Source: Ramlibacter sp. (GTDB taxonomy: Bacteria; Pseudomonadota; Gammaproteobacteria; Burkholderiales; Burkholderiaceae_C). Taken from it: DNA of 64,000 nt. The notes below the pieces were generated by a model that worked only from the letters and a program-made list of their open reading frames with translations, made no database searches and had not been told where the DNA came from. Positions 16,440-24,879 of the stretch are shown piece after piece. The position numbers were made by a program, and so were the translations under genes. Positions within the stretch are counted from its first letter, which is position 1. The number at the start of each line of letters is the position of its first letter. The DNA is taken from contig JADJPY010000004.1 of assembly GCA_016713005.1 (NCBI GenBank), forward strand, positions 186,001-250,000. The letters run 5' to 3'.

Positions 16440-17150
16440 ATGGAGTTTTTGTCTGCCCCCTGGTGGTCGGCTTTGCTGGCCATCATCCTCATCGACCTTG
16501 TCCTCGCTGGCGACAACGCCATCGTCATCGCGCTCGCTGCGCGCAGCCTTCCCCCACACCTCCAGAAGAAAGCCGTGGTCTGGGGCACCGTGGGCGCAGT
16601 CGTGGTGCGCTCTGCCATGACCGTGGGCGTCGTCTGGCTGCTGAAGATCCCTGGCTTGATGCTCGTGGGCGGCATCGCGCTGCTCTGGATCGCCTACAAG
16701 CTGATCGGCAGCGACGGGGATGACGGCAAGGACGGACATCCTGCCGCAACCACCTTCTGGGGCGCGATGAAGACCATCGTGATTGCCGACGCCATCATGG
16801 GCGTGGACAACGTGCTGGGAGTCGCGGGCGCTGCGCACGGCTCGTTTGACCTGGTCGTCATCGGTCTTCTCATCAGCATCCCGATCGTGGTCTTTGGCAG
16901 CACCCTGGTGCTCAAGCTGGTGGAACGCTTTCCCTCGATCATGTATCTCGGCGCAGGCGTTCTGGCCTTTACTGCCGGCAAGATGATCGTCAACGAGAAG
17001 CTGCTGGAAAACATCTTCAAGGGCCCCGACACGGCACACCAGGTTGCGTACTGGTCCGTCTGCGTCGTCGCCATCGTCGCCGTGCTCGCTGCCGGCTGGC
17101 TGGCCAACCGTCACAACAACCCGAACGAGCGCCAAGGCCACGCGGCCTGA
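16440..17150 (+). CDS. TerC family membrane protein (probable Mn2+ exporter)
   Basis: A 236-residue integral membrane protein with about seven helices. The TerC metal-site aspartates are visible in LVLAGDNAIVIALA near the N-terminus and ADAIMGVDNVLGVA in the middle. Related proteins (Alx, MeeF/MeeY, YkoY) export Mn2+, for example to load extracytoplasmic enzymes. The manganese riboswitch directly upstream strongly supports induction by Mn2+. A cytoplasmic loop holds DGDDGKDGH, which could bind metal. A paralogue lies at 34846-35523 without a riboswitch. Confidence 0.9.
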   Translation: MEFLSAPWWSALLAIILIDLVLAGDNAIVIALAARSLPPHLQKKAVVWGTVGAVVVRSAMTVGVVWLLKIPGLMLVGGIALLWIAYKLIGSDGDDGKDGHPAATTFWGAMKTIVIADAIMGVDNVLGVAGAAHGSFDLVVIGLLISIPIVVFGSTLVLKLVERFPSIMYLGAGVLAFTAGKMIVNEKLLENIFKGPDTAHQVAYWSVCVVAIVAVLAAGWLANRHNNPNERQGHAA

Positions 17151-17203
17151 GCGCGCGCATGCGATTTCCTCCCCGATTCCAACCCCAAGAAAAGGAGCTC
17201 ATC

Positions 17204-17671
17204 ATGGAAAAAATCATTGTGTATGTGGACGACGCCGCCCACGCGCAACAACAACTCACCCCCATGAACGGCCGCGACGCTCAGGGAGCGCCGGCCGAAC
17301 CCACCCACTGGGTGGTGGTGGCGTGCGCGCCCCGGGTAACCCGCCACGTGAGCAAGTGGGTCAGTCACAGCGCGCGTGAGAGCTGGCGCGCCAAGTGGGC
17401 AGAAAAGGTCTTTGACCAGATCGTGCCCGCGCTCAGCACCCCCGGCAATACGGTCACAACCGTGCTCGCGAAGGGGCCGCTGACGGAATTGACCCAGAAA
17501 CTCAAGGCGGAGCACGGGGCATCTTCCAGGGTGCTGGACGCCCGCCGGCCCAAGCTGGGTCAGGACTTGCAGCCTGTGACCCCCGACCAGCCAGCGCCCC
17601 AGGACGGTCGCTGGACACTGCCGGGAGCCGTGGTGGGCATGGGCGCCGTGCTGGTGCTCGCAGCCGAATAG
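17204..17671 (+). CDS. Hypothetical protein with C-terminal hydrophobic tail
   Basis: A 155-residue protein I do not recognise. The N-terminal strand MEKIIVYVDD and the later THWVVVACAP and VTTVLAKGP segments suggest an alternating alpha/beta fold, loosely like a universal-stress or nucleotide-binding domain. A Trp/Arg-rich helix (SARESWRAKWAEKVFDQ) lies between them. The last 18 residues are hydrophobic and could anchor it in the membrane. The start is supported by AAAAGGAG eight bases before the ATG. It follows the TerC gene by 53 bases and may share its transcript, so a role linked to metal stress is possible. Confidence 0.6.
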   Translation: MEKIIVYVDDAAHAQQQLTPMNGRDAQGAPAEPTHWVVVACAPRVTRHVSKWVSHSARESWRAKWAEKVFDQIVPALSTPGNTVTTVLAKGPLTELTQKLKAEHGASSRVLDARRPKLGQDLQPVTPDQPAPQDGRWTLPGAVVGMGAVLVLAAE

Positions 17672-17686
17672 GTACCGCCGCCGGCC

Positions 17687-17717
17687 CATGGTTGCGGTGC
17701 TATGCTCCGCAACCATG
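17687..17717 (+). promoter_or_regulatory. Perfect 11-bp hairpin covering the start codon of the holin-family gene
   Basis: CATGGTTGCGG (17687-17697) pairs exactly with CCGCAACCATG (17707-17717) across a 9-base loop. The ATG of the next gene is the last three bases of the stem. No ribosome binding site is visible outside it, so the stem could hold translation down. Confidence 0.5.
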
Positions 17718-18068
17718 AAGCTCATCGCCAAGTGGTTCCTCAGTGCGGCGTCCCTGCTGCTGGTGGCGTACGTCTACACCGGCGTACAGGTCAGCAGCTT
17801 CACGACCGCACTGATCGCAGCGTTTGTCATCGGACTGTTCAGTGTCGTCCTGCGGCCCATCCTGGTCGTGCTGACGCTGCCGGTCACGGTGATCACACTG
17901 GGCCTGTTCCTGTTCGTGATCAACGCCCTCCTGTTCTGGGCTGCTGCCGCGGTTCTGGACGGATTTCAGGTGCGTGGCTTCCTCGCGGCATTGCTCGGCT
18001 CACTGATCTATTCGGTGCTGGGGCTGGTGGTTGATTCAGCGCTCGAGAGCCTGTTCCCGAAGAAGTAG
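17715..18068 (+). CDS. Phage holin family 4-like four-helix membrane protein
   Basis: A 117-residue protein made of four hydrophobic segments separated by short loops, as in the family named mycobacterial/phage holin superfamily IV, widespread in bacterial chromosomes. The VVLRPILVVLTLPVTVITLGLF segment, split by Pro residues, is typical. There are no neighbouring phage genes, so despite the family name it is probably a housekeeping membrane protein of unknown role. The start ATG lies in a strong hairpin. Its last 33 bases overlap the convergent M48 protease gene. Confidence 0.75.
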   Translation: MKLIAKWFLSAASLLLVAYVYTGVQVSSFTTALIAAFVIGLFSVVLRPILVVLTLPVTVITLGLFLFVINALLFWAAAAVLDGFQVRGFLAALLGSLIYSVLGLVVDSALESLFPKK

Positions 18069-19556
18069 CTCAACCTGTCGTGCGCGGCTGTCGATGATGG
18101 ACGCCTCGATGTGGTCCCCGGCAGCCAGCCCGCCGCGGGCCAGGTCTTGTGCGGCCTTGAACCGGTCTGACGCCGCCGACAGGTCTCCTTGCGCGACTCT
18201 TGCCTCGGCTTCAGCGCGGATGGCACGCAACCGTTGCCCCTGATTGTCGTAGGCGGCAGCAAGCAGCATCCAGGCCGCGGCATCATTGGGGTGATCCGCC
18301 ACCCAGACGCGAAGTGCCTGCGCGACGGTTTGCGCATCGCCGGTCCGCGTCCGCGCATCGGCCGCCATCAACACCTCAGGACGCGCGACCGACTGCAAGT
18401 CCAGTCGCGTCAAGGCAGACTGGGGCGCGCCGCCAGCGAGGTGGATTTCGGCAACCAGCCATCGTGCCAGCTGGAGGGCGCGGGAGTCGGTGGCCACCAG
18501 GGCTTCGAGTTGACCCGCCAACACCAGGGCGGCGGGCAAATCGCGCAACCTGACACTGGCAAGGGCGGCGCCGTACAAGCCGGCTGCGCGCCGGGCCTCG
18601 GGCAACGTGGCGAAGCCGGCTGAGTGGACTTCGGCCACGATCCCGCGCAAGGCATCCACGCCCGGATCCGCAAGAGCGCGCGCCCTCGCGGCCATCATCG
18701 AATGGGTCAGCGCATCCGAGCGGCCTGAGGCTGGTCGCGGCGCGGCCAGTTCAGTGCGGGACAGGGCTGCGGCGATTCGCTCAGTCGTCAGCGGGTGACT
18801 GCGCAGATAGGGAAAATTGCCGGAGTCATTGATCCGGTTGGCATGCTGCAGGCGCTCGAACATCGCGGACATGCCATGGGCGTCAAAACCGGCCTCATGC
18901 AGGATGCCCAGTCCCAGCCGGTCCGCTTCACGCTCCATGTCCCGGGAGAAATTGAGCTGGCTTTGCGCGGCAAGGGCCTGTGACCCCACCACCGCGGCTT
19001 TGGCCATCTCCGGATTGCGCGACACTGCCACTGCCGCGAGGACCATCGCCGCCACCATCCAGGGCGTTTGCTGGTTCTGCTGACCGATCAGGCGGGGGAT
19101 GTGTCGCTGAGTGACATGGCTGAGTTCATGCGCCAGGACGGAGGCGAGCTCATCCCGGCTCTGGGTGAGCGTGATCAGGCCCAGATGGACACCGAAGTAG
19201 CCGCCCGGCAATGCGAACGCATTGACGCTGCGGTCGCGTATGAGCATCAGCTCCCAGGCAAACCGCTCTGACAGCTCGGCGTCCAGGTCGCCGCGCATCT
19301 GGGCGGCCTGGCGCAACGGCCCCCACAGACTGTCAAGGTAATGCATCAGGACGGCATCGTCCAGGTAGTCCGGGTCACGTCGTATTTCGCGGGCAATGCG
19401 GTCTCCTGCCCGCCTTTCAGCGCTGGTCGTGATTTCGGTGCCGCTGCCCAATGCGGGCAACTGGGCTGGCGCCGGAGAGGCCATGGCCAGGCAAAGGGCG
19501 ACCACCACCCCGTACCGAAAACCAGTCTTGCGGGTAACCGGGACCGCCAGGCTCAT
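18036..19556 (-). CDS. M48 family periplasmic metalloprotease with TPR tail (BepA-like)
   Basis: A 506-residue exported protein with a signal sequence over residues 1-30 (hydrophobic run then SPAPAQ). The M48 peptidase domain carries the zinc motif LAHELSHVTQRH and the third-ligand region MEREADRLGLGIL. The C-terminal half is helical repeats like the TPR domain of BepA/YfgC, which monitors outer-membrane LptD and BAM assembly. That role is inferred here. The start at 19556 shares one base with the stop of the TfpX/Z gene. The 3' end overlaps the holin-family gene. Confidence 0.88.
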   Translation of the reverse strand: MSLAVPVTRKTGFRYGVVVALCLAMASPAPAQLPALGSGTEITTSAERRAGDRIAREIRRDPDYLDDAVLMHYLDSLWGPLRQAAQMRGDLDAELSERFAWELMLIRDRSVNAFALPGGYFGVHLGLITLTQSRDELASVLAHELSHVTQRHIPRLIGQQNQQTPWMVAAMVLAAVAVSRNPEMAKAAVVGSQALAAQSQLNFSRDMEREADRLGLGILHEAGFDAHGMSAMFERLQHANRINDSGNFPYLRSHPLTTERIAAALSRTELAAPRPASGRSDALTHSMMAARARALADPGVDALRGIVAEVHSAGFATLPEARRAAGLYGAALASVRLRDLPAALVLAGQLEALVATDSRALQLARWLVAEIHLAGGAPQSALTRLDLQSVARPEVLMAADARTRTGDAQTVAQALRVWVADHPNDAAAWMLLAAAYDNQGQRLRAIRAEAEARVAQGDLSAASDRFKAAQDLARGGLAAGDHIEASIIDSRARQVELLLREQALER

Positions 19557-20314
19557 CAGAATGAATCCAGATTGACGAACGCGATGGGTATCGCGGTTGC
19601 GGGATCGATCAACACCGTCCAGAACGTCTTGCGTCCCGCCAGGGGCAACCACAGCGCCTTGTCCGCCGGCAGACCTGTGCGCGCCAGGGCGGCGTCGATT
19701 TCACCCGCACGGGCCGGGAAGCGGGCCTTGAGGGCCGCCACCGGCTTGGCGGCCGCGCGGACCCGTGAAGCGGCGTCGCCATAGGGTTGCCAGAAGTCGG
19801 GGCGCACCGCGGGATGCAGGCCCTGGAGGGCCGCCATGGTTGCTTCCATCCGTTCGTCTTCGCTGATGAATGGCCTCGCCGCCAGCAACGTCGGGCCCGT
19901 CAGGGGCATGGCCTGCACGGCACGTGGCTTGGCCGGCATCAGCTCTTCGGGGACCTCGACCGCATGGACCACACGGAACCGGTCGTACTCGAACACGAGG
20001 TGAACCGGCCGGGCAACGAACACGGTCCACAAGCCATAGGCAAGCCCGGCCAGCTGGATCATGCCCACCACAGCAAGGTCGCGGCGCAACTCGGACCGGG
20101 GCTTGGCCCTGTTGAATATGAAAAAGGTCATGAGTGGCCCGAGGATGACGTCCACCACCACCACCAGCTGGAACAGTTCGCGGCCGCCCGAGATCTCGCG
20201 GTAGGGATGCGGGTACCACACGAAGAACACCAGGGTGGCGGCCAGCGAGGCGACAAACAGGCTGATGCCAAGATGGATGCCTGAGGCTCGCAGGCGGTCT
20301 TTCCACTGAATCAT
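19556..20314 (-). CDS. TfpX/TfpZ family type IV pilin accessory protein
   Basis: A 252-residue inner-membrane protein with helices near residues 15-35, 50-70 and 80-105 and a periplasmic C-terminal domain. The block IHLGISL then [19 protein letters not shown] and [20 protein letters not shown] is the TfpX/TfpZ pattern. In Pseudomonas these proteins are encoded beside particular pilin alleles and help their assembly. The pilin and pilin-glycosylation genes at 20885-24717 fit this role. The ATG at 20314 starts the conserved [11 protein letters not shown]; longer frames lack homology. It heads a two-gene unit with the M48 protease. Confidence 0.85.
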   Translation of the reverse strand: MIQWKDRLRASGIHLGISLFVASLAATLVFFVWYPHPYREISGGRELFQLVVVVDVILGPLMTFFIFNRAKPRSELRRDLAVVGMIQLAGLAYGLWTVFVARPVHLVFEYDRFRVVHAVEVPEELMPAKPRAVQAMPLTGPTLLAARPFISEDERMEATMAALQGLHPAVRPDFWQPYGDAASRVRAAAKPVAALKARFPARAGEIDAALARTGLPADKALWLPLAGRKTFWTVLIDPATAIPIAFVNLDSF

Positions 20315-20380
20315 GGTCGTATGATGCTCGAAGGACGTGAATGTTCTGTAAATCATGCCTTGCCGATGGATACCGCACCC

Positions 20381-20872
20381 ATGAACGCACTGACACATTT
20401 CGACGCACAGGGGCAGGCCCACATGGTGGACGTTTCACAGAAGGCAGCGTCCCACCGGGTTGCGATTGCCACCGGCCGCATCGAGATGGAGCCGGCTACG
20501 TTGGCCCTGATCGAGGCGGGTACGGCCAAAAAGGGTGATGTGCTGGGTGTCGCGCGTATCGCAGGTATCCAGGCGGCCAAGAAAACCAGTGAGCTCATCC
20601 CGCTGTGCCACCCCGTTCCGCTGACCCGGGTTGCTATTGAATTTGTAGCGGGTCAGGTAGCATCCACGAGGGCCAGCGCCATTTTTTGCACGGTAACCGC
20701 CGAATCAGTGGGTCAGACAGGCGTGGAGATGGAAGCTCTCACCGCTGTCCAGGTCGCGCTGCTGACGGTGTACGACATGTGCAAGGCTGTCGACCGTGGC
20801 ATGACGATCAGCGGCGTTCGCTTGCTGGAAAAGCGCGGTGGCAAATCGGGCAGCTTCACTGCGGCAGGCTGA
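20381..20872 (+). CDS. moaC: Cyclic pyranopterin monophosphate synthase
   Basis: A 163-residue enzyme converting the MoaA product into cyclic pyranopterin monophosphate, the first stable molybdenum cofactor intermediate. Conserved parts are [32 protein letters not shown] with its active-site His, and [20 protein letters not shown] with MCKA. I take MNALTHFD as the start; an in-frame ATG 15 bases upstream is possible. Residues 84-103, a strand linking the two signature regions, are encoded by a family A repeat, yet length and flanking motifs look normal. It sits alone on the plus strand between pilus-related genes. Confidence 0.93.
   Translation: MNALTHFDAQGQAHMVDVSQKAASHRVAIATGRIEMEPATLALIEAGTAKKGDVLGVARIAGIQAAKKTSELIPLCHPVPLTRVAIEFVAGQVASTRASAIFCTVTAESVGQTGVEMEALTAVQVALLTVYDMCKAVDRGMTISGVRLLEKRGGKSGSFTAAG
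20631..20688 (+). repeat. Dispersed repeat family A, copy 4 (inside moaC)
   Basis: The blocks TTGCTATTGAATTTGTAGCG, GGTCAGGTAGCATCCACGAG and GGCCAGCGCCATTTTTTGC align in order with the copies at 9160, 47935 and 52283. It lies wholly within the coding frame of moaC. Confidence 0.65.
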
Positions 20873-20884
20873 CGCGCCTGGACT

Positions 20885-22393
20885 TCAGCGCCGGGGCGCG
20901 TGCGACGCCGCCCAATCGGCATGCTCCGCAGGGAATGCCGCACGGTAGCGAATCAGCCAGTGCAGGGCTTCGTCATCGCGCTGCAGCATCACCGCGCTCT
21001 CGATGAGTTTTTCCACCACGCGGGCCTCTGGCGAGAAATGCAAGGTCCGCTGCGCCTTGTCATGGACCTGCGGGGCGTTCTCGTGCGTCAGTGCGCTGAG
21101 TGTGAGGTCTGCAAAATCCACCTGATCCCTGAACAGCGTAACCCTGCGCGCCTTTGCAAGGGTATCGATGCGCCAGTTGGTCATCCGCTCCTGGGGCGGG
21201 AGGTAGATCTGGCTGGCGCACCAGTAGTCCCACGCCACCCAGGCTGTCACAGCCAGCCACAGTACAGCCAAGGTTCGGGCAGACCGGGCCAATACGGATG
21301 CAACGCGCGGGCGATCCCGCCAGAGAAGAATGGCCAGACTCAAGACGACGGCCATCTGGAATGGCCCGTACCACAAGGGGTATTCCACCAGGCTATGGAC
21401 CAGTATCACCGCCAGTACGGTCCATGCCATCTGGCGAGCCGGGTCCGTTGCGCGCCAAGGCGCGGCACGCCACACCCACACGGCTGTCGCGCCGCAAGCC
21501 AGCAGCGCAAAGGGCACACCGAGCTCGACCGCAAGGTGCAAGGGCAGGTTGTGGGCATTGTCCAGAATGGCGCAGAAGCGCTCCCCGGGGTACAGGGTGA
21601 CGAAGTGGGCATAGTCAAGTTCACCCCATCCCCAACCGAGCCACGGCTTCAAGGACATCAAGTGCAGCGCATTGGCCCAAAGGACAAGGCGGCTGGAGCA
21701 GTCGGGCGCTCCCTCCAGCAGACGCACCATCGGTCCGCGGCTTGACCCGGACATCCACGGCAGTGCGACCGCGGCAACAACATAGGCCACAAGCGCAGCA
21801 AGCACAAGGCCATCCAGCCAATTACCGGGAGAACGCTTGTCGCGCCAGATCCACCAGAAGACAGGGATCAGGAGCCACTGGACAAGACCGGTGCGACTGC
21901 CGCTGGCAGCTGCACCGCACGCAAGAAGGACCGCAGCGGCCACCGCCAGCCATCGCCCGCGACGGGGGACATTGGGCCCTGCACCAAACACCAAGGCCAG
22001 CAAGCCGATGCTGGTCAGGGTCGCAAACTGGTTCGGCTGTCGCAGATTGCCGAAAGCCTCTCCGGTACCCGACACCGCGCTGATCCAGGGAGCCAGCGGT
22101 CCGGCTGTGCCAGAGTACTGCAACAGCCCGATCACGGCACTGGACAAGGCAGCCAGGAGCCAGCCGACCCAGGCAATTGCAGTGACCTGGGAGCGCCTGA
22201 TCCACAACCCCAATACCCCGAGGCCGGCCGCACCCGTCAGGCAGGAGACCGCACCGACCGACGGCCCAGGGGAGAAAGGGTTGAGCCAGACTGCAGCGAC
22301 CACCAGCGCACCTGCAATCACCGGCCAGGCTGCGGAATCGGCAGGCGAGGCATCCAATACCCGCGAGGTTGAGGCCTCCGGACCTGATGTCAT
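20885..22393 (-). CDS. O-antigen ligase/PglL-family membrane protein (second copy)
   Basis: A 502-residue polytopic protein with about ten hydrophobic helices and a large periplasmic loop containing LYPGERFCAILDNAHNLPLHLAVE-type sequence near the second third. It shows Wzy_C/O-antigen ligase features and shares the motif NLRQPNQFATL with the neighbouring gene, whose equivalent is NLGQPNQLATL, so the two are paralogues. Such proteins transfer lipid-linked glycans to pilin or lipid A. It starts three bases after the upstream gene's stop, and its end faces moaC. Confidence 0.75.
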   Translation of the reverse strand: MTSGPEASTSRVLDASPADSAAWPVIAGALVVAAVWLNPFSPGPSVGAVSCLTGAAGLGVLGLWIRRSQVTAIAWVGWLLAALSSAVIGLLQYSGTAGPLAPWISAVSGTGEAFGNLRQPNQFATLTSIGLLALVFGAGPNVPRRGRWLAVAAAVLLACGAAASGSRTGLVQWLLIPVFWWIWRDKRSPGNWLDGLVLAALVAYVVAAVALPWMSGSSRGPMVRLLEGAPDCSSRLVLWANALHLMSLKPWLGWGWGELDYAHFVTLYPGERFCAILDNAHNLPLHLAVELGVPFALLACGATAVWVWRAAPWRATDPARQMAWTVLAVILVHSLVEYPLWYGPFQMAVVLSLAILLWRDRPRVASVLARSARTLAVLWLAVTAWVAWDYWCASQIYLPPQERMTNWRIDTLAKARRVTLFRDQVDFADLTLSALTHENAPQVHDKAQRTLHFSPEARVVEKLIESAVMLQRDDEALHWLIRYRAAFPAEHADWAASHAPRR

Positions 22394-22396
22394 GGC

Positions 22397-24139
22397 TCAG
22401 CGTACCCCTTTGGGTACTCCCACGCCACCTGTGCCAGTGGGAACCGATGCCTGCCAGCGGGACTGGATGAGGTTGCAGGTTTGCTGGTCGATGAACGCGC
22501 AAGTCCGTTTGGCCCAATATTGCGCCTCTTCATGCCGGCCATTCATGGACAGGGCCTTCAGGAGTTTCTCGTAGTTGGCCGACGAGGGGTAGTACAGGAC
22601 CAGCGCCATCCAGTGTGAGACTTCCTCGGGGGTCATTTTATTGTGGGGCTGATCGCGGCCCAACTGGATCAGGTCCTGCCAATGACGCAGCAGCCAGGTC
22701 GGGGGTGGCTGGCGCCGGTGGTTCACTCCGATGCGCTGGGCTTCGAATCGCAAGTCCATCACACTTTCTTCAACCAGAAAATAGTCCCTAACGATCACCC
22801 CCATCAGGACAGCAGCCGAAGCCGCGAGCGCGAACAGGGACCATTTGCCGACGGCACGGGATCGGGCAGGAGGCTCTCGCAGGTGGTTGAGCATGCCGAC
22901 CATGACCCCCGCTGGAAACAGGAAATAGGCGTAGTGCAAGGGCAATTCCAGCATCGCGTGCACGCCAATGGCAAACAGCGCGACACACAGAAGCAGTTGC
23001 CGCAGGGACCGGATTGACCGCAGCGCAAGTACAAACCAGCCAAGCACCAAAAGCGACAACGCAAGGCCGGTTGGCCAGCCTGTCCAGAGCACCAGGTCCA
23101 GAAACAGGTTGTGCGCATGCGAGTACAGCTGGTTGGCCATGTCCGGATGCTCCGGAAAGACCACCAGTTGCGCCACCTTGGAGTGATCCCATCCGTATCC
23201 GAGGAGCGGGCGCTCCAGAGCCGCGTCAAAAAACATGCGCCATGCTTCGAGGCGGGCCTCGCCCTGCGTGCGATAGACAATGGAAGATTCGATGTCAAGC
23301 AGCAGCCAGGAGCCCAGCGCGCCCAAGGACAGGATGAACACGCAGTAAACAGTGAACAGGGCCGCCGCACCCTTCATCCAGCCTGAGGGAAGCAGCCTCC
23401 CGCGGTCCAGCCACATCGCAACAAACAAGACACTGAGTGTCAGCATCGCAGTGCGCGACTGGGTCAAGGCCAGTCCGAAGAGAACAAGCACAGCCAGCAG
23501 GGATGCAACCCATTTGCCAAAAACCTGTTTGTGTAGACCCCAGGCGATGGCGACCAGACCCCAGATCAGCAGAGTCGCCAGCTGGTTCGGTTGCCCGAGA
23601 TTGGCGTAGGGACGGCCACCGTCGTTCATGTACAGGACCCAGATGTCTGTCATGCCATCGGATCGCGTCAGGCCCAGCCATTGGTAGAGCTGCAGGAAGA
23701 CCGACGCCACCGCTGCAAATCCGATGGCCCCGCACAGGAAATTGAACGGAGTGTCAGGATCCCGACTGGCCCAGAGCTCGCCCAGGATGACCGACAACGC
23801 GAAACCGAGCAGGAACGCAAACGACACCCAGGCATCGCCTGCCAAGGGAAGAATCCCGATGAAGTGCTGCAGCCAGGGCAGCGCAGACAGCGCAAACAAA
23901 AACCAGGCGAGCCCTGAAATGCGGCAAGGGCCTCGAGTCTGCCAGAGGACCAAGAGCAGGGCCGACAGCAACCCTGCGGCGATCCAAGCCTCGCTATGGA
24001 AGGAGAGCCAGGGGCGGTGATGATTCGGCAACAACCAGCCCAACGCGAAGAAGGCGCAGACAAGTGGCCCGGACAACGGCATGCTGCGCAATGCAGGCGA
24101 CCACTGGAGGGACAGGCGTTGAAGCATGCTGGTCGTCAT
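22397..24139 (-). CDS. pglL: PglL/TfpW-type O-oligosaccharyltransferase (pilin glycosylation ligase)
   Basis: A 580-residue protein with roughly eleven membrane helices followed by a soluble C-terminal tail rich in helices (NHRRQPPPTWLLRHWQDLI onward). The N-terminal half carries the PglL_A-type region ending NLGQPNQLATLLIWGL, and the Wzy_C loop with YSHAHNLFLDLVLWTGWP contains the conserved His used by the ligase group. Members transfer a lipid-linked sugar to Ser on type IV pilin in the periplasm. The gene follows the pilin gene by 131 bases in the same direction, separated by a terminator, which supports pilin as the acceptor. Confidence 0.83.
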   Translation of the reverse strand: MTTSMLQRLSLQWSPALRSMPLSGPLVCAFFALGWLLPNHHRPWLSFHSEAWIAAGLLSALLLVLWQTRGPCRISGLAWFLFALSALPWLQHFIGILPLAGDAWVSFAFLLGFALSVILGELWASRDPDTPFNFLCGAIGFAAVASVFLQLYQWLGLTRSDGMTDIWVLYMNDGGRPYANLGQPNQLATLLIWGLVAIAWGLHKQVFGKWVASLLAVLVLFGLALTQSRTAMLTLSVLFVAMWLDRGRLLPSGWMKGAAALFTVYCVFILSLGALGSWLLLDIESSIVYRTQGEARLEAWRMFFDAALERPLLGYGWDHSKVAQLVVFPEHPDMANQLYSHAHNLFLDLVLWTGWPTGLALSLLVLGWFVLALRSIRSLRQLLLCVALFAIGVHAMLELPLHYAYFLFPAGVMVGMLNHLREPPARSRAVGKWSLFALAASAAVLMGVIVRDYFLVEESVMDLRFEAQRIGVNHRRQPPPTWLLRHWQDLIQLGRDQPHNKMTPEEVSHWMALVLYYPSSANYEKLLKALSMNGRHEEAQYWAKRTCAFIDQQTCNLIQSRWQASVPTGTGGVGVPKGVR

Positions 24140-24211
24140 GAATCGCTAGACGAGTAGGTGGTGGTCCGCAGCAATCATGCCCAAGGGTCATGGCAACCGG
24201 AAAGGTGATTG

Positions 24212-24243
24212 CCAAAGAAAACAGCCCCCTCTCGGGGGCTGTT
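24212..24243 (-). terminator. Rho-independent terminator after the pilin gene
   Basis: On the minus strand AACAGCCCCC pairs with GGGGGCTGTT across a GAGA loop and is followed at once by TTCTTT. It lies 28 bases after the pilin stop and would separate the strong pilin message from pglL. Confidence 0.85.
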
Positions 24244-24270
24244 CGGATCCAGCTGACTCAGGTCAGAGGA

Positions 24271-24717
24271 TCAGGTACCTTGGCAGCTTGCCGGGCGATA
24301 CTTGGACGGAATCGTCGTGCCGGTGCTTCCGCACACCCAGGTGACCTGGCCATTGGCTTGCAGCGTACCCACCATCGTCAGATCGCCGTCCACGCCGGCG
24401 CCCAAGCTCTTGGATGAGGCGGTGATCACACCAACGGAAGCGCTGGTGCGGCTGTACACCACACCAGAGACGTACTTGGATGTCTGGCTGTCGATGGTGA
24501 AGGAAGAAGTGGTGGGGTCAGGCATCTGGGTGGCGACCTGGGCGGCTTCAGCCACAGCAGTACGTGCAGAAGATGCGGCCAGCACGACTTCAGAAACCTT
24601 GGCACGGGTCGTGTAGTCCTGGTACGCCGGCAGCGCAACGGCCGCCAGAATGCCGATGATCGCGACCACGATCATCAGTTCGATCAGGGTAAAACCCTTT
24701 TGAATGTTGCGCTTCAT
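24271..24717 (-). CDS. pilA: Type IV major pilin (prepilin)
   Basis: A 148-residue type IVa prepilin. It has the short basic leader MKRNIQKG, the PilD cleavage site before [18 protein letters not shown] with Glu5, and the long N-terminal helix continuing to [14 protein letters not shown]. Two C-terminal cysteines (in VWVCGS and PASC) would close the D-loop. Several Ser/Thr-rich stretches could take O-glycans from the neighbouring PglL-like ligases. A sigma-54 promoter precedes it and a strong terminator follows, as expected for an abundant structural subunit. Confidence 0.95.
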   Translation of the reverse strand: MKRNIQKGFTLIELMIVVAIIGILAAVALPAYQDYTTRAKVSEVVLAASSARTAVAEAAQVATQMPDPTTSSFTIDSQTSKYVSGVVYSRTSASVGVITASSKSLGAGVDGDLTMVGTLQANGQVTWVCGSTGTTIPSKYRPASCQGT

Positions 24718-24750
24718 AAAAAACTCCTAAAAAGTAGAGGACAAGTTCAA

Positions 24751-24767
24751 TGCAGGACCCGTGCCAA
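24751..24767 (-). promoter_or_regulatory. Sigma-54 (-24/-12) promoter of the pilin gene
   Basis: On the minus strand the sequence TTGGCACGGGTCCTGCA matches the RpoN consensus TGGCAC-N5-TTGC with one mismatch (CTGC). It lies about 33 bases upstream of the ATG, as in PilR-activated pilA genes. Confidence 0.8.
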
Positions 24768-24775
24768 CAAGATGC

Positions 24776-24791
24776 CGTGACGAATGTCACG
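24776..24791. promoter_or_regulatory. Palindrome beside the pilin -24 element
   Basis: CGTGAC-GAAT-GTCACG is a perfect 6-bp inverted repeat nine bases upstream of the sigma-54 element. It is too close for a usual PilR enhancer, so it might be a repressor or accessory site. Confidence 0.35.
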
Positions 24792-24879
24792 TGTCAGCCC
24801 CAGAATTTCACTGATGTTGCAATGCAGCAAGACAATAATCGCGCAATCGCATTTTTTTCGTGACAATTTTTGTACCGGC

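Noticed and set aside
17687..18068. Prophage remnant
   Set aside because: The holin-family name suggests phage, but no integrase, lysis, capsid or attachment sequences are nearby and the family is common in ordinary chromosomes.
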